A stretch of DNA of 48,963 bases from the NCBI GenBank assembly GCA_001897475.1, contig MKSY01000025.1:1-48963 (forward strand). Reading direction: 5' to 3'. The stretch's first letter is position 1, and each line of letters starts with the position of its first letter. The position numbers and the translations under genes were made by a program. Positions 9,694 to 21,166 of the stretch are shown here, one piece after another. The stretch comes from Alphaproteobacteria bacterium 43-37 (GTDB lineage: Bacteria; Pseudomonadota; Alphaproteobacteria; 43-37). The notes below the pieces were generated by a model. The model had not been told where the DNA came from and searched no databases. It saw nothing but the letters and a program-made list of their open reading frames with translations.

Positions 9694-10188
9694 CTACGCG
9701 CCATCACCAGCATTCTTCTTCAAATTTGCGGCAAGTGCAGCCTCCCAACGATCGCCATTATCCAATAGCTTTTGCTTATTGTAGATCAACTCTTCATGAG
9801 TCTCAGCGGCAAACTCAAAATTGGGCCCCAAGACAATAGCATCCACGGGACAAGCTTCTTGGCAATATCCGCAGTAAATACACTTCACCATATCAATATC
9901 ATAGCGCGTTGTCCGCCTACTCCCATCTTCCCTGGGTTCTGATTCAATGGTGATTGCTTGCGCAGGGCAAACCGCTTCACAAAGCTTGCACGCAATGCAG
10001 CGCTCTTCACCACTTGGATAACGACGCAGCGCATGCTCACCACGGAAACGTGAACTAATAGGACCTTTTTCATAAGGGTAGTTTAATGTGTATTTCTTTT
10101 TAAAGAAGTACTTAAGAGTCAGTAAAAGCCCCTTAGCCAATTCAATCAGCGTAAAAGAACGGAGCCAATGACCTAAATTTCTTTTCAC
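9694..10188 (-). CDS. nuoI: NADH-quinone oxidoreductase subunit I
   Basis: NuoI carries the two [4Fe-4S] clusters N6a and N6b that pass electrons through the peripheral arm. Both ferredoxin motifs are clear: [12 protein letters not shown] and [12 protein letters not shown], each CxxCxxCxxxCP. I chose the GTG at 10188, which has a strong AAGGGGG site 5 nt upstream and starts 11 bp after the nuoH stop codon, giving 164 residues as in related proteins. An upstream ATG at 10224 would overlap nuoH and add 12 residues. The N-terminal amphipathic region ([15 protein letters not shown]) matches alphaproteobacterial NuoI. Confidence 0.95.
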   Translation of the reverse strand: MKRNLGHWLRSFTLIELAKGLLLTLKYFFKKKYTLNYPYEKGPISSRFRGEHALRRYPSGEERCIACKLCEAVCPAQAITIESEPREDGSRRTTRYDIDMVKCIYCGYCQEACPVDAIVLGPNFEFAAETHEELIYNKQKLLDNGDRWEAALAANLKKNAGDGA

Positions 10189-10198
10189 CTCTTCCCCC

Positions 10199-11209
10199 TT
10201 AAATCTTGTATGGGATATAGCCAATGATTTTAATGGCCGTTGCAGTAATAATGAGCCAAATTAATGTAAATGGCAAAAATACTTTCCAACCTAAACGCAT
10301 TAGCTGGTCATAGCGATAACGTGGAAACGTTGCTCGCACCCATAAAAATATAAACAGTACACATGCCACTTTCAGACTAAACCAAATGATTCCAGGAACC
10401 CATGCTAAAGCAGCAACTGGTGGCAACCAGCCACCCAAAAACAAGATCGTGCAAATGGCGCTCATCAAAATCATGTTGGCATACTCACCCAAAAAGAATA
10501 GCGCAAATGTCATGGATGAATATTCGACGTTATAACCTGCCACCAATTCTGCTTCAGCCTCAGGCAAATCAAACGGTGAACGGTTAGTCTCCGCCAACAT
10601 GGATACCACAAACACGATGAACATCGGAAATAATGGCACAATAAACCAGAGCCTCTGCTGTGACATCACCACATCTGTTAAATTAAGAGAACCAACACAA
10701 AGAAGAACACAAACAATCACCACGCCAATGGAAACCTCGTATGAAACCATTTGCGCAGCCGAACGCAATGCTCCTAAAAAAGCATACTTCGAGTTACTTG
10801 CCCAGCCTGCCATGATAATGCCATATACACCTAAAGAGGATATGGCAAACAGATACAAAATCCCCACATTGATATCTGCTAAAACTAGCCCCGTATCCAG
10901 TGGAATAACGGCCCAAGCAACCAGGCTTAAGGTAAACGTTAGCATGGGTGCGATAATGAAAATGACAGGGTTGGCTGCTGTTGGAAGGATGATCTCCTTG
11001 TGCATCAACTTGATGGCATCCGCAAATGGCTGCAGCAATCCAAATGGCCCAACAGTATTTGGCCCAACACGCAGCTGCATGTACCCAATTACTTTGCGTT
11101 CAAAATACGTTAAGAAAGCCACAGCAATAATCAACGGTAATGCCAGTGCGACTACTTTCAAAGCGATGATAATAACAGGCAAAATATAACTTGCAAAAAG
11201 CTCTGCCAT
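10199..11209 (-). CDS. nuoH: NADH-quinone oxidoreductase subunit H
   Basis: NuoH is the membrane subunit that forms much of the quinone-binding chamber of complex I. The 336-residue protein has about eight helices. It shows the conserved quinone-site loop residues [15 protein letters not shown] near residues 37-51, the segment [20 protein letters not shown] around 207-226 and [13 protein letters not shown] near 290-302. It lies 1 bp after nuoG. Confidence 0.97.
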   Translation of the reverse strand: MAELFASYILPVIIIALKVVALALPLIIAVAFLTYFERKVIGYMQLRVGPNTVGPFGLLQPFADAIKLMHKEIILPTAANPVIFIIAPMLTFTLSLVAWAVIPLDTGLVLADINVGILYLFAISSLGVYGIIMAGWASNSKYAFLGALRSAAQMVSYEVSIGVVIVCVLLCVGSLNLTDVVMSQQRLWFIVPLFPMFIVFVVSMLAETNRSPFDLPEAEAELVAGYNVEYSSMTFALFFLGEYANMILMSAICTILFLGGWLPPVAALAWVPGIIWFSLKVACVLFIFLWVRATFPRYRYDQLMRLGWKVFLPFTLIWLIITATAIKIIGYIPYKI

Positions 11210-11210
11210 A

Positions 11211-13286
11211 TTACTCTCCTATCAATCCAAGTTTGGGCCATTTACCCTCGATAATTTCCTGAGTACATCTAGCCATAGTGAGGGAATTCCGTGAGATAGG
11301 ATCTGTCATATAGTAGTTTGCAATTGTTGGCTTGAGCTTGCCTTTCACATCTTTTTGATCGGTTGCTTTAGAAGCGTCAATTGCTTCTGGCGTCGCTACA
11401 TTAAGGACCTTCAAATGAGGAAATTCTGCGATCATGGCATGACGAAGTTGATCAAGGTTAACATATTCAAGACCACCATCCACATAATCTGACAAAGCAC
11501 GCACGATCTTCCAATCCTCTTTGGCCTCACCGGGAGGGAAAATGGCTTTAAATGCCCGCTGCACGCGTCCCTCAACATTCACATACGTACCTTCTTTTTC
11601 CGTGTAAGCAGCACCAGGCAGAATCACATCTGCATGTGCAGCAGATTGGTCACCGTGATGCCCTTGGTAAATCACAAAAGGCTTTTCAAGTGCTGAAGGT
11701 GGAATATCATCAACACTAAGCAAGTACAAAATATCCATCAAACCTTTTTGAGATTTTTGGATGATCTCCCTTGTTCCCAAACCACCTTTGACCGGTACAA
11801 ATCCAATGTCCAAACACCCAACACGTGAAGCAGAAGTATGCAACACATTAAATCCGTTCCAATCTTTCCGAATCATCTTATGTGTATCAGCAATGGCACG
11901 CGCTAGTGTGTGAATATCAGAACCATTTGTCGAAGTTAATGCTCCCTCACCCAAGATAATCATGGGGGCTTTTGCATTTTTCAGAATTTTGGCAAAAGAA
12001 TGTTTGCCCGAGAGGATTTCATTTAAAATTGCAGCATCATCACCTAGATGCTCAAGAGGAAAGGTTGACTCATATGATGCACCAATGAGGGCCGCCTGTA
12101 ATCCATTTTGGAAATACCGCTTCCTTAATCGAGCATTGATCAATGGCGCTTCAAAACGTGGCTGCGTACCAATCAACAAGCAAACATCCGCATCCTCAAT
12201 GCCCGCAATAGTGGTATTGAAGCGATAGTGCCCAGGTTTAGAAACATCATAATCGCTCATATCGTGCCGGCAATCAATGTTCTTGACACCCAATGAGAGC
12301 ATCAATTGTTTCAATACAAAAGCCGACTCTAGCTCAACCATCCCACCAACAAGTGCCGCTACCCGCTCCTTTTTTGCATCTTTCAATTTAAGTGCAATGG
12401 CACTGAATGCTTGATCCCACGTTGCTTCGACCAACTTTCCTTTGTTATTACGAACATAGGGGCGATCTAACCGCTGACTTTTTAAACCATCATAGGCAAA
12501 CCGAGATTTATCTGCGAGCCATTCTTCGTTAACATCATCATTCTGCCTGGGCAAAATCCGCATCACTTCCGTCCCGATGCTATCCACGCGGATATTCGCA
12601 CCAACACCATCAAACACATCAATGCTGTCTGTCTTCGTTAACTCCCACGAACGACCACGAAAGGCATAGGGTTTTGATGTCAGCGCACCAACTGGGCAAA
12701 TATCTATCATATTACCCGAAAGCTCCGATGCGATAGCGCCTTCAATGGCTGATGTGACAATTTCTGTATGTTCACCACGACCTACGCCCCCTAATTCAGA
12801 GGTACCAGCAATTTCAGAAGCAAAACGAACACACCGCGTGCAATGGATACAACGTGTCATCCAGGTCTTGATCAGAGGACCAAAATACTTTTCTGAAACT
12901 GAGCGCTTGTTTTCCTTGTATTTACCAACCCCTGGGCCATAATAAAGGGTCAAATCCTGAAGGTCACATTCCCCACCTTGGTCACAGATAGGGCAATCCA
13001 ACGGGTGGTTGATCAGCAAAAATTCTAGAACACCTTTGCGTGCCTTTTCAACATACGGAGAGTTAGTCCTTACAACCATACCTTCCGCAGCCGGCATAGC
13101 ACAGCTAGCCACTGGCTTGGGGGATTTTTCAACCTCAACCAAGCACATGCGGCAGTTGCCTGCAATATTCAACTTTGGATGATAACAAAACACAGGAATT
13201 TCAACGCCAGACACCTCAGCAACCTGCAGAATGGTCATCCCTGCTTCAAATTCGACTTCCTTACCGTTAATAGTCATTTTAGGCAT
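11211..13286 (-). CDS. nuoG: NADH-quinone oxidoreductase subunit G
   Basis: NuoG is the large iron-sulphur subunit of complex I, 691 residues. The N-terminal 2Fe-2S domain has Cys residues in [15 protein letters not shown] and ASCAMP. The His/Cys cluster follows ([18 protein letters not shown], about residues 92-110), then a CIHCTRC motif. The remaining part is a molybdopterin-oxidoreductase-like fold without the cofactor, as in all NuoG. The ATG overlaps the end of nuoF by 8 bp. Confidence 0.96.
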   Translation of the reverse strand: MPKMTINGKEVEFEAGMTILQVAEVSGVEIPVFCYHPKLNIAGNCRMCLVEVEKSPKPVASCAMPAAEGMVVRTNSPYVEKARKGVLEFLLINHPLDCPICDQGGECDLQDLTLYYGPGVGKYKENKRSVSEKYFGPLIKTWMTRCIHCTRCVRFASEIAGTSELGGVGRGEHTEIVTSAIEGAIASELSGNMIDICPVGALTSKPYAFRGRSWELTKTDSIDVFDGVGANIRVDSIGTEVMRILPRQNDDVNEEWLADKSRFAYDGLKSQRLDRPYVRNNKGKLVEATWDQAFSAIALKLKDAKKERVAALVGGMVELESAFVLKQLMLSLGVKNIDCRHDMSDYDVSKPGHYRFNTTIAGIEDADVCLLIGTQPRFEAPLINARLRKRYFQNGLQAALIGASYESTFPLEHLGDDAAILNEILSGKHSFAKILKNAKAPMIILGEGALTSTNGSDIHTLARAIADTHKMIRKDWNGFNVLHTSASRVGCLDIGFVPVKGGLGTREIIQKSQKGLMDILYLLSVDDIPPSALEKPFVIYQGHHGDQSAAHADVILPGAAYTEKEGTYVNVEGRVQRAFKAIFPPGEAKEDWKIVRALSDYVDGGLEYVNLDQLRHAMIAEFPHLKVLNVATPEAIDASKATDQKDVKGKLKPTIANYYMTDPISRNSLTMARCTQEIIEGKWPKLGLIGE

Positions 13287-14559
13287 GTGCCACCTCAGCC
13301 TTAGCTAAGCGAATCCGCAATTCCATCTCATCTCTAAAATGCCTGATCAATCCTTGCACTGGCCAAGCAGCGGCATCCCCAAGGGCGCAAATCGTATGCC
13401 CCTCTATCTGATAGCTTACATCCAGCAATTCATCGATCTCTTCCACTTTCGCATTACCTTTAGCGATTCTCTCTAAAATACGCCACATCCAGCCTGTTCC
13501 CTCCCGACAAGGTGAGCATTGGCCACAACTTTCATGCATATAAAACTTAGAAAGTCGGGCAATGGCCTTAACAATATCTGTGGTCCTATCCATCACAATC
13601 ACAGCCGCTGTACCTAAGCCGGTTTTGGCTGCTTTTAGACTGTCAAAATCCATCAAAATCGTATCGCAAATTGATCTTGGAATCAAAGGAACGGATGAAC
13701 CACCAGGAATGATTGCCAATAAGTTGTCCCATCCCCCTCGAACACCCCCTGCATGCTTCTCAATAAGTGTTTTTAACGGAATGCCCATTTCTTCTTCCAC
13801 ATTGCAAGGATTATTAACGTGGCCAGAGATACAAAAAACCTTGGTGCCCGTGTTATTTGGCCGCCCGATACCAGCAAACCATTCACCTCCACGGCGTAGA
13901 ATCGTGGGCGCAACAGCGATGGTCTCAACGTTATTGATAATAGTTGGACACCCCCATAAACCAATATTAGCTGGAAAAGGAGGTTTCAGCCTAGGCATCC
14001 CCTTCTTACCTTCTAAGCTTTCGAGAAGAGCAGTCTCTTCGCCGCATATGTAAGCCCCAGCGCCACGGTGGATATACAAATCAAAGTCCCATCCACTCTT
14101 CGCAGCATTTTTACCCAGCAAACCCGATGCATAGGCTTCATCTACTGCCTGCTGCAACCGTTCTGCTTCACGGTAAAACTCACCACGAATATAAATATAA
14201 CCAACTTTCGCTTGAATCGCGAAGCCAGCCAACAAGCAACCTTCTATCAATTTCTGCGGCTCATTGCGAATGATATCCCGATCCTTACATGTCCCCGGTT
14301 CGCTTTCGTCCGCATTCACAACCAAGTACCTTGGGCGGCCATCTTGGGGCGCCATAAAAGACCATTTCATCCCAGTTGGGAAGCCCGCTCCGCCACGCCC
14401 TCTTAGGCCAGATGTGCGCATTTCCTCGATGATCCACTCTGATCCCTTCTTGATCAAACCTGCTGTATTATCCCAATCTCCACGCTCACGGGCTGCCTTC
14501 AAATTCCAACTTTGGAAACCATAAAGGTTCGTAAAGATGCGATCACTATCATTAAGCAT
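13279..14559 (-). CDS. nuoF: NADH-quinone oxidoreductase subunit F
   Basis: NuoF binds FMN and oxidises NADH at the tip of complex I. The 426-residue protein has the glycine-rich nucleotide motif [13 protein letters not shown] (about residues 52-64), the FMN-contact region [32 protein letters not shown], and the N3 cluster motif [12 protein letters not shown] with the fourth Cys in ICALGDAA. It starts 5 bp after nuoE and overlaps nuoG. Confidence 0.97.
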   Translation of the reverse strand: MLNDSDRIFTNLYGFQSWNLKAARERGDWDNTAGLIKKGSEWIIEEMRTSGLRGRGGAGFPTGMKWSFMAPQDGRPRYLVVNADESEPGTCKDRDIIRNEPQKLIEGCLLAGFAIQAKVGYIYIRGEFYREAERLQQAVDEAYASGLLGKNAAKSGWDFDLYIHRGAGAYICGEETALLESLEGKKGMPRLKPPFPANIGLWGCPTIINNVETIAVAPTILRRGGEWFAGIGRPNNTGTKVFCISGHVNNPCNVEEEMGIPLKTLIEKHAGGVRGGWDNLLAIIPGGSSVPLIPRSICDTILMDFDSLKAAKTGLGTAAVIVMDRTTDIVKAIARLSKFYMHESCGQCSPCREGTGWMWRILERIAKGNAKVEEIDELLDVSYQIEGHTICALGDAAAWPVQGLIRHFRDEMELRIRLAKAEVAHA

Positions 14560-14564
14560 TTGGG

Positions 14565-15338
14565 CTATACATCCTTATTCTTTTTCTGGCCTGTTCTGGG
14601 AGCAGATTTGCCGTTAAGCTTTGTTGCTCCAGTAGATGCTTTTGGCGCAAGCTTAGCCTTGGGCCTTGGAGTAGTTTGAGCTTTAGGTGCGGCCGCTTTT
14701 GGGCTGTCAGGTTTTTTTGTTGCTTCAGCTTTTTTGACAGCCACTTTTACTGTATTCGCTTGAGGGGAAAACCCAACTGGAGCTGAACATTGGCGAGCTA
14801 AAGCCGAACCAGGTTTAATAGGCTTTCCAGCCTTCAGCGCTAAGAGCAACTCTTCAAATGATTTTGCGTCTAAATCTTCATAAAAATCATCGTTAATTTG
14901 CACAACCGGCGCATTCACACACGCTCCAAGGCACTCTACTTCAACAACCGTAAATTTCTTGTCTTTTGTTGTTTGGCCGGCTCCAATTCCCAATTCTTTC
15001 TGACATGTCGTCATAATAGCATCAGTCCCCCTAAGCCAACACGGCGTTGTGGTACAAACTTGGATGAAATGCTCACCCACGGGCTTTAGGTTAAACATCG
15101 TGTAAAACGTTGCCACTTCTGTAGCACGGATTAATGGCATATCCAGATATTGAGCCACATAAACAATAGCTTCCTCAGGCAACCAGCCTCCCGATTGCCG
15201 CTGAGCCAGCTCAAAAAGCGCTATCACGGCGCTAGCTTGCTTGCTCTTTGGATAATGGGATATAAACTCTTTAGCCTTCTTTTCATTTTCCTTTGAGAAA
15301 GAAAACGCTTTGCCACTCTTTTGTGGTCTAACCGTCAC
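14565..15338 (-). CDS. nuoE: NADH-quinone oxidoreductase subunit E with long Lys/Ala/Pro tail
   Basis: NuoE holds the 2Fe-2S cluster N1a. The thioredoxin-like domain covers about residues 20-165 and has the cluster cysteines in [10 protein letters not shown] and CLGACVNAP. The protein is 257 residues long, about 90 more than the E. coli form. The extra C-terminal part (about 170-257) is low-complexity and rich in Lys, Ala, Pro and Thr, as in other alphaproteobacterial NuoE proteins. Its start overlaps nuoD by 4 bp. Confidence 0.95.
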   Translation of the reverse strand: MTVRPQKSGKAFSFSKENEKKAKEFISHYPKSKQASAVIALFELAQRQSGGWLPEEAIVYVAQYLDMPLIRATEVATFYTMFNLKPVGEHFIQVCTTTPCWLRGTDAIMTTCQKELGIGAGQTTKDKKFTVVEVECLGACVNAPVVQINDDFYEDLDAKSFEELLLALKAGKPIKPGSALARQCSAPVGFSPQANTVKVAVKKAEATKKPDSPKAAAPKAQTTPRPKAKLAPKASTGATKLNGKSAPRTGQKKNKDV

Positions 15339-16531
15339 CGATCAATCTCCCCAAAAACAACATCCATCGAACCGATAATTGATACTACGTCTGCCAGCAT
15401 ATGTCCGCGCGACATAAAGTCTAGTCCTTGTAAAAAGGCAAAGCCAGGCGGACGAATTTTGCAGCGATATGGCTTATTGGTTCCATCGGAAATGAGGTAT
15501 ACACCAAACTCTCCCTTTGGCGCTTCAACGGATGCATAACATTCACCAGCAGGCACATCATACCCTTGGGTATAAAGTTTGAAATGATGAATCAATGCTT
15601 CCATTGATTCCTTCATCTGCGCTCGTGAAGGTGGGGCTACCTTCCCATCTTGGGATTTAAACGGACCAGCTGGCATATTATCCAGGCACTGACGCATAAT
15701 TTTGAGGCTTTCCCTCATCTCTAAAACACGAATCAAATAGCGGTCATAGCAATCACCATTCTTGCCGATGGGTATCTCAAATTCCATGTCCCCGTAAACC
15801 TCATATGGCTGAGACTTTCTCAAATCCCAAGGAATACCTGAACCTCTCAACATAGGGCCGCTAAACCCCCAATCCAAGGCTTGTTCTGGTGAAACAATAC
15901 CAATATCAACAGTCCGTTGTTTAAAAATGCGATTGTCTGTCAACAATGTTTCTAAATCGTCGATATGCTTATGAAAATTATCTGTAAATGTTGATATGTC
16001 TTCCAACAAATCGGCAGGAAGGTCAGCATGCACACCGCCGGGCCTAAAATATGCCGCATGAAGTCTTGCTCCAGAGGCCCTTTCATAAAACTCCATCAGC
16101 TTTTCACGCTCTTCAAAAGCCCAGAGCAATGGCGTCATCGCGCCGACATCCAACGCCATGGTTGTGATGTTTAATAAGTGATTCAAAAGGCGAGTAATTT
16201 CGCTATACAGCACCCGAATGTATTGCCCTCTTGCTGGAACCTTAACATTCAATAACCGCTCAACTGCCAAGGCAAAGGCATGCTCTTGACACATAGGTGA
16301 GACATAATCCAAACGATCAAAATAGGGAATTGCTTGCAGGTATGTTTTGTGCTCAATGAGTTTTTCCGTCCCGCGATGCAACAGGCCAATATGAGAGTCT
16401 GCGCGCTCAATAACCTCGCCATCCAACTCCAAGATCAAACGCAAAACTCCATGGGCAGCCGGATGTTGCGGACCAAAGTTCAAGAGAAATGAGTCGTCCT
16501 CAGAACCTGCTTTTTCAAGTTTGATCGCCAT
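15335..16531 (-). CDS. nuoD: NADH-quinone oxidoreductase subunit D
   Basis: NuoD (49-kDa subunit) forms the quinone-reduction site together with NuoB. The 398-residue protein contains [15 protein letters not shown] (about residues 18-32) with the quinone-site His, [12 protein letters not shown], and the C-terminal [18 protein letters not shown] signature. It is a stand-alone subunit and not fused to NuoC, as in Alphaproteobacteria. It lies 2 bp after nuoC. Confidence 0.97.
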   Translation of the reverse strand: MAIKLEKAGSEDDSFLLNFGPQHPAAHGVLRLILELDGEVIERADSHIGLLHRGTEKLIEHKTYLQAIPYFDRLDYVSPMCQEHAFALAVERLLNVKVPARGQYIRVLYSEITRLLNHLLNITTMALDVGAMTPLLWAFEEREKLMEFYERASGARLHAAYFRPGGVHADLPADLLEDISTFTDNFHKHIDDLETLLTDNRIFKQRTVDIGIVSPEQALDWGFSGPMLRGSGIPWDLRKSQPYEVYGDMEFEIPIGKNGDCYDRYLIRVLEMRESLKIMRQCLDNMPAGPFKSQDGKVAPPSRAQMKESMEALIHHFKLYTQGYDVPAGECYASVEAPKGEFGVYLISDGTNKPYRCKIRPPGFAFLQGLDFMSRGHMLADVVSIIGSMDVVFGEIDR

Positions 16532-16533
16532 GA

Positions 16534-17127
16534 TTATCCCGCGCCTTTCTCATCAGTTGGCACAAGAATTTGCGTTCCTTCCCATGGGCTTTCAAAATCA
16601 AATGTTCGATAAGCTTGAGCCAGATTCACACTCTCATATACAACCTTTTTGCTCTCACTATCATACCGTACTTCATAATAACCCGTGAGAGGAAAATCCT
16701 TACGCATTGGGAAGCCTTCAAAACCATAATCCGTGAGAATACGACGCATGTCTTGATGGCCAGAAAAGCTTATGCCATACATATCCCAAACTTCGCGCTC
16801 CCACCACCCGGCAGACTTATAAATACCCGTCGCCGTTGGAACACTTTCCATTTCGCCAGCCTCTGTTTTAACGCGAATGCGCTGGTTTCGCGTGAGGCTG
16901 AGCAGATGATAAACCACGTCAAAACGCTTATCCCGAGCTGGCCAATCCACACCACACACATCCATCAGCTGCTGGAACTGACAAGCCGAATCGTCTCGCA
17001 AAAAATACAAAACATTGGTCAAATTTTCAGGCAACGTCACAAGTGTAATTTCGCCTCGCTCAAAAATACATTGCTGCAATTTTGAGGCCAATTTTTCAGA
17101 TAAATATTCTTTTAATTTCTCAGGCAC
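16534..17127 (-). CDS. nuoC: NADH-quinone oxidoreductase subunit C
   Basis: NuoC is the 30-kDa peripheral-arm subunit. The 197-residue protein has the family signature [20 protein letters not shown] with [19 protein letters not shown] following (about residues 108-143). It is separate from NuoD. The gap to nuoB is 12 bp. Confidence 0.95.
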   Translation of the reverse strand: MPEKLKEYLSEKLASKLQQCIFERGEITLVTLPENLTNVLYFLRDDSACQFQQLMDVCGVDWPARDKRFDVVYHLLSLTRNQRIRVKTEAGEMESVPTATGIYKSAGWWEREVWDMYGISFSGHQDMRRILTDYGFEGFPMRKDFPLTGYYEVRYDSESKKVVYESVNLAQAYRTFDFESPWEGTQILVPTDEKGAG

Positions 17128-17139
17128 AGCTTGACTCTT

Positions 17140-17700
17140 TTAGCGATGATAAACTCGGGTGCGTTTAATTTTGTCCTGCAGCCTTAAAATGCCATACAGC
17201 AAAGCTTCCGCTGTGGGTGGACAACCAGGAACATAAATATCGACCGGAATAATACGATCGCATCCTCTAATAACTGAATACGAGTAATGATAATACCCGC
17301 CACCATTGGCACATGAGCCCATAGAAATCACCCATTTTGGATCAGCCATTTGATCATAGAGCGTCCTAAGCGCTGGAGCCATTTTGTTCGTGAGCGTTCC
17401 AGCTACAATGATCAGATCTGCCTGCCTAGGGCTGGGACGGAACACAACTCCAAAACGGTCAAGATCATATCGGCTTGCGGCTGTATGCATCATCTCAACC
17501 GCGCAGCATGCCAAACCAAATGTCAACGGCCAAAGAGAGCCACTCTGGGCCCAGCCAACAACCTTATCAACCTGCGTGAGCATAAAGCCTTTATGGCTAA
17601 TTTCATCGTGCACAGTTTTGAGAAGCTCATCCGGCGAGCGATTTTCCAAACCGCCATACAATGCATTTTGACCTGAATCATGAGGGGGCTTAATTACCAT
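17140..17700 (-). CDS. nuoB: NADH-quinone oxidoreductase subunit B
   Basis: NuoB carries the terminal [4Fe-4S] cluster N2, which hands electrons to quinone. The cluster residues are visible in [24 protein letters not shown] and [15 protein letters not shown] chose the ATG at 17700 (186 residues). It has GGGAG 7 nt upstream and overlaps the nuoA stop codon by 7 bp. An ATG at 17721 would add seven residues. Confidence 0.96.
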   Translation of the reverse strand: MVIKPPHDSGQNALYGGLENRSPDELLKTVHDEISHKGFMLTQVDKVVGWAQSGSLWPLTFGLACCAVEMMHTAASRYDLDRFGVVFRPSPRQADLIIVAGTLTNKMAPALRTLYDQMADPKWVISMGSCANGGGYYHYSYSVIRGCDRIIPVDIYVPGCPPTAEALLYGILRLQDKIKRTRVYHR

Positions 17701-18056
17701 TCCAGGGCTCCCTTTTTCCATTCATAAATAAAACCAATCGTCAAGAGGCCTAAAAACAGCATCATTGAGCTATAGCCAAACCAACCTATTTTACTAAACG
17801 AAATGGCCCACGGAAACAGAAAAGCCACTTCAAGGTCAAAGATAATAAACAATATCGCCACTAAGTAGAAACGAACATCAAATCGCAGCCGGGAATCACT
17901 GAAAGCTTCAAACCCACACTCATAGGCAGCCAATTTTTCAACGCTGGGAGATGATTTCGATCTAAAAAAAGCAATGCCTACCATCGCAGCAGATAGCACA
18001 CCAGCTATCCCCACAAAGATTAATATCGGCAGATATTCGATCAATAATACGTTCAC
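17694..18056 (-). CDS. nuoA: NADH-quinone oxidoreductase subunit A
   Basis: NuoA is a three-helix membrane subunit next to the quinone chamber. The 120-residue protein has the conserved YECGFEAF motif followed by [27 protein letters not shown] in two adjoining segments (about residues 45-84). The start codon is GTG. It is the first gene of the nuo operon, so the operon promoter must lie in 18057-18330; a TATAAC-like -10 on the minus strand (18074-18079) is a weak candidate. Confidence 0.95.
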   Translation of the reverse strand: MNVLLIEYLPILIFVGIAGVLSAAMVGIAFFRSKSSPSVEKLAAYECGFEAFSDSRLRFDVRFYLVAILFIIFDLEVAFLFPWAISFSKIGWFGYSSMMLFLGLLTIGFIYEWKKGALEW

Positions 18057-18330
18057 TACTATGACTTCAAAACGTTATACCACCTGAAAACTAACTCAAG
18101 CGTAACCACTTGTAAATGCCATTTACTCATTTTTCTAGCTCTTTGTTATTCAAATGCGATATCCTGCCACAACAAGCCGCAAACGCAAGTTATTGTTAGC
18201 TGCCACCCCTCCGCCGGAACCTACACTCTCTGAGCTTGCTGCTCTTGGCCTTCCTGCACACCTCCCCTTGTCTTCCTCGCGTATGCGAGTCTTCCAGCTT
18301 AACTGATCTTAGATTTATAAAAAAGGTGGG
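18057..18330. other. non-coding region upstream of nuoA
   Basis: No protein-coding signal is seen here. A small perfect hairpin (CTCGC-gtat-GCGAG, 18276-18289) is present. This stretch must contain the minus-strand nuoA promoter, but no strong -35/-10 pair stands out. Confidence 0.4.
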
Positions 18331-18496
18331 TTCCCGTTTTCACGGGAATGACAAAAAAGGGGCAAGGATGGCACAGACCCCGCCCCTCTCTTTGTCACCC
18401 CGCACATCTTTCCTTGCCTTCCCGCACCCCTCTTAGTCATTCCCGCACTTGATGCGGGAACCCAGGTTTTTTATGGCCCCCCGCTTTCGCGAGGGT
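18331..18496. repeat. cluster of short palindromic repeats (REP-like)
   Basis: Three GC-rich hairpins occur within 170 bp. One is TTCCCG-ttttca-CGGGAA at 18331-18348, followed by TGACAAAAAAGG. The second is TTCCCGCA-cttga-TGCGGGAA at 18440-18460. The third is an imperfect CCCGC/GCGAGGG stem at 18478-18496, followed by GGGTGACAAAAAAA. Between them a longer inverted pair, GGCAAGGA (18361-18368) and TCCTTGCC (18411-18418), encloses an inverted TTTGTCACCC. The TGACAAAAA/TTTGTCA elements in both orientations suggest nested copies of a dispersed palindromic repeat at the border between the nuo operon and the anaerobic block. Confidence 0.75.
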
Positions 18497-18638
18497 GACA
18501 AAAAAAAGAGCACGAGTGTGACAGGGAAAATCGCGGCGATAACAGGAAAATCGCCCTGTATAATAGCATACCGAATGACAGCCACTTTGAATAAAATTGG
18601 CCCTCTTTTTCTCGCTGACGTTTCTTTTCGGCTGGCGT

Positions 18639-18652
18639 TTGATCTGGGTCAA
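18639..18652 (+). promoter_or_regulatory. Fnr/Dnr-type box upstream of modA
   Basis: TTGATCTGGGTCAA matches TTGAT-N4-ATCAA with one mismatch. Possible -10 elements are TTATAT at 18675-18680, which would place the box at about -41.5, and TATAAT at 18690-18695. It lies about 150 bp before the modA start. Confidence 0.75.
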
Positions 18653-18802
18653 GTCACCTTTCTATCTCATATCGTTATATCCCCTCAGCTATAATGAATC
18701 AAAGGTGGAGTCCAAATACACGCGCAAAAGCGATCCACATAACTTAGTAGATTGGGTTTATACGCAAGCCTCCATTAAATTCTAATGCTCTGGAGAAAAA
18801 CC

Positions 18803-19561
18803 ATGAAAAGACGCTCAATTATACTCTTCTTTCTGCTTGCTCTGTTGTTGCCTGTACAGGTTTTTGCAGCCGACCTGACTGTTGCGGTGGCAGCAAACGC
18901 ACAATATGTATTTGAAGAACTGAAACAAATTTTTGAGAAGAAAACAGGTGTGACTATTGATGGGGTTATCGGCTCTTCCGGCAAATTTACCGCTCAAATC
19001 AAGAATGGCGCGCCGTTTGATGTCTTTATTTCGGCAGACATGAACTACCCTCAAATGCTGCAAACGGAGGGGCTTACTCACAATACACCAAAAGTTTATG
19101 GCTACGGTAGCCTGGTGATCTGGACGATGCGCGATGTCGATCTATCAAAGGGATTTCCTGTCCTGGCAAGCAACAGAGTGAAGAAAATTGCTATTGCATC
19201 CGTGAAAACAGCCCCATATGGTCGCCAAGCCATGAATGCCATAAAGTTTTACGGGCTATACCCCCAGGTGCAGAGCAAAATCGTCTATGGAGAGAGTATT
19301 GCCCAAACCAACCAATTCATCACAACAAAGACGGTTGACCTGGGTATAACGGCAAAATCCGTTGTTGTTGCACCAAACATGAAGGGGCAAGGCAAATGGA
19401 TAGAGGTTGACCAGAAAGCATATGAGCCTATCGCACAAAGCGCTGTCATACTTAAATATGCACAGCAGCGCAATATAGAAGTCGCTCAGAAGTTTTTTGA
19501 CTTCCTATACTCAAGCGAAGCCGGAGCTGTTTTCAAAAAGCATGGTTATACGCTGCCTTAA
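18803..19561 (+). CDS. modA: molybdate ABC transporter substrate-binding protein
   Basis: ModA captures molybdate in the periplasm and delivers it to ModBC. Residues 1-24 form a signal peptide (MKRRS, hydrophobic core, FAA cleavage site). The mature protein begins with the usual DLTVAVAAN strand. The substrate loops IGSSGKFTAQI, FDVFISADMNYP and the distal TAPYGRQAMNA are recognisable. The total is 252 residues, normal for the family. I chose the ATG at 18803 because CTGGAG precedes it at good spacing; an in-frame ATG at 18785 only adds six residues before the signal peptide. It is the first gene of modABC. Confidence 0.95.
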   Translation: MKRRSIILFFLLALLLPVQVFAADLTVAVAANAQYVFEELKQIFEKKTGVTIDGVIGSSGKFTAQIKNGAPFDVFISADMNYPQMLQTEGLTHNTPKVYGYGSLVIWTMRDVDLSKGFPVLASNRVKKIAIASVKTAPYGRQAMNAIKFYGLYPQVQSKIVYGESIAQTNQFITTKTVDLGITAKSVVVAPNMKGQGKWIEVDQKAYEPIAQSAVILKYAQQRNIEVAQKFFDFLYSSEAGAVFKKHGYTLP

Positions 19562-19607
19562 AGGGTGGCAACAGGATCAATATGAGTGATTATGTGAAGG
19601 TTTAGTT

Positions 19608-20282
19608 GTGAACATCGATTTAGCTCCCTTTATCTTAACATTTAAACTGGCGCTTGCGGCAACCACCGTCCTGTTCTTGATAGGGGTCCCGATAGCCTAT
19701 GCCTGCGCGTTTACCAAGCGCAAATGGAAATACATCGTCGAGCCGCTTATTAGTATGCCACTAGTCTTGCCGCCCACGGTCTTGGGATTTTATCTTCTTG
19801 TTTTCTTCAGCCCCAACTCCTTTCTGGGGAATTTTCTGGCAACGACGCTAGATATTAACATTGTTTTCAGCTTCCTTGGGCTTGTTATTGGCTCTGTCCT
19901 GTTCAGCTTTCCGTTCATGGTCAACCCGATCCGCGCTGGACTTGAAAGCCTCCCTCCATCGCTTATAGAGGCTTCTTACACGCTGGGCAAATCGCGGTGG
20001 AAAACACTTTTGAATGTTATCCTTCCAAACATCAAGCCCTCTTTACTCACCGGCATCGTCATGGCCTTTGCCCATACGGTCGGTGAATTTGGCGTCGTCC
20101 TGATGCTGGGCGGCAGCATTCCAGGCGAGACGCGCACGGTCTCTATCGCTATTTTCAGTGAGGTTGAGGCGCTAAATTACACAACAGCAGGCGTTTATTC
20201 CGGCATACTGTTCGTCATTTCATTTACTGTGCTGTTTGTATTAAACATCATCAATAAGAAATGGCTAAGTGTTTTTAGATGA
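19608..20282 (+). CDS. modB: molybdate ABC transporter permease
   Basis: ModB is the membrane channel of the molybdate importer. The 224-residue protein has about five to six helices and the ABC-permease EAA loop near residues 118-140 (IEASYTLGKSRWKTL). It starts with GTG, preceded by AAGG 7 nt upstream, 46 bp after modA, and overlaps modC by 4 bp (ATGA). Confidence 0.95.
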   Translation: MNIDLAPFILTFKLALAATTVLFLIGVPIAYACAFTKRKWKYIVEPLISMPLVLPPTVLGFYLLVFFSPNSFLGNFLATTLDINIVFSFLGLVIGSVLFSFPFMVNPIRAGLESLPPSLIEASYTLGKSRWKTLLNVILPNIKPSLLTGIVMAFAHTVGEFGVVLMLGGSIPGETRTVSIAIFSEVEALNYTTAGVYSGILFVISFTVLFVLNIINKKWLSVFR

Positions 20283-21166
20283 TAAAGATCAAAGCAAAGA
20301 AGAGTCTAACAACAGGCAGCGGCCCGATGCAACTCGATATCGATGTTGAAATTATGGAGGCCGGAATATCGACCCTCTTTGGCCCGTCTGGAGTGGGGAA
20401 AACAACCGTGCTGAGGATGATCGCTGGGCTGACGAACCCAGATGAAGGATTGATCCAAGTCAATGGTGATGTGTGGTTTGACAGCTCCCGTAAGATCAAC
20501 AAGCCCGTTCAGAAGAGGCAAATTGGCTTCGTTTTTCAAGATTACAATCTTTTCCACAACATGACGGTACAAGAAAACCTGCAATATGCCCTGAAAAATA
20601 AGAACGACTCTTTTCTAATTGATGAGTTTCTTGAAATGGCGGCACTCACCGGGCTTGCTGACCGCAAGCCCCTCCATTTGTCCGGCGGGCAGAAACAGCG
20701 CGTCGCACTTATACGCACATTATTAAATAAGCCACAGTTGTTTTTGCTGGACGAACCTTTCTCGGCGCTGGATTTGGATATGCGGCTCAGACTACAAGAT
20801 GAATTTCTTTCCATCTCTAACAGATTTGAAATCCCTACGATCTTCGTATCGCACGATATCAGTGAGGTCTTTAAATTGTCCCATCGTGTTTTTGTAATGA
20901 AGGATGGCAAAATTATCCGGTCTGGGCCGCCAGCCGAAGCCTTTGGCACAGCGGATGCGGCGGCGTGGGTCAAGCTAGTGGGCATCGTTCTTGCTGTCCA
21001 AAACGAGGGCTCAAAGCGGGTTGCCGTACTTCAGATTGATAATGAGATAACAAAAGTATACCTGGCGATGGAAGATGCCCAGTGTTGGCGTACCGGAGAT
21101 AGGGTTCTGCTCTCAGTGCATGCTCATGATTTTTCTCTTGCCATGATCAACAAGATGAAACCGTAA
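20279..21166 (+). CDS. modC: molybdate ABC transporter ATP-binding protein
   Basis: ModC powers molybdate import. The 295-residue protein has Walker A GPSGVGKT (residues 35-42), the signature LSGGQKQRVA, Walker B FLLDEPFS and the switch His in VSHDISEV. The C-terminal 60 residues look like a TOBE/Mop molybdate-sensing domain but are short, so the protein is about 50-60 residues shorter than the E. coli form. It overlaps modB as ATGA. Confidence 0.93.
   Translation: MIKIKAKKSLTTGSGPMQLDIDVEIMEAGISTLFGPSGVGKTTVLRMIAGLTNPDEGLIQVNGDVWFDSSRKINKPVQKRQIGFVFQDYNLFHNMTVQENLQYALKNKNDSFLIDEFLEMAALTGLADRKPLHLSGGQKQRVALIRTLLNKPQLFLLDEPFSALDLDMRLRLQDEFLSISNRFEIPTIFVSHDISEVFKLSHRVFVMKDGKIIRSGPPAEAFGTADAAAWVKLVGIVLAVQNEGSKRVAVLQIDNEITKVYLAMEDAQCWRTGDRVLLSVHAHDFSLAMINKMKP

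Noticed and set aside
10599..11189. Plus-strand frame of 196 codons opposite nuoH
   Set aside because: It is fully antisense to nuoH, with Thr/Met/Ile-rich composition typical of a reversed membrane protein gene.
18437..18652. Minus-strand frame of 71 codons in the nuo/mod gap
   Set aside because: It reads through the palindromic repeats and the modA box and has no protein-like pattern.
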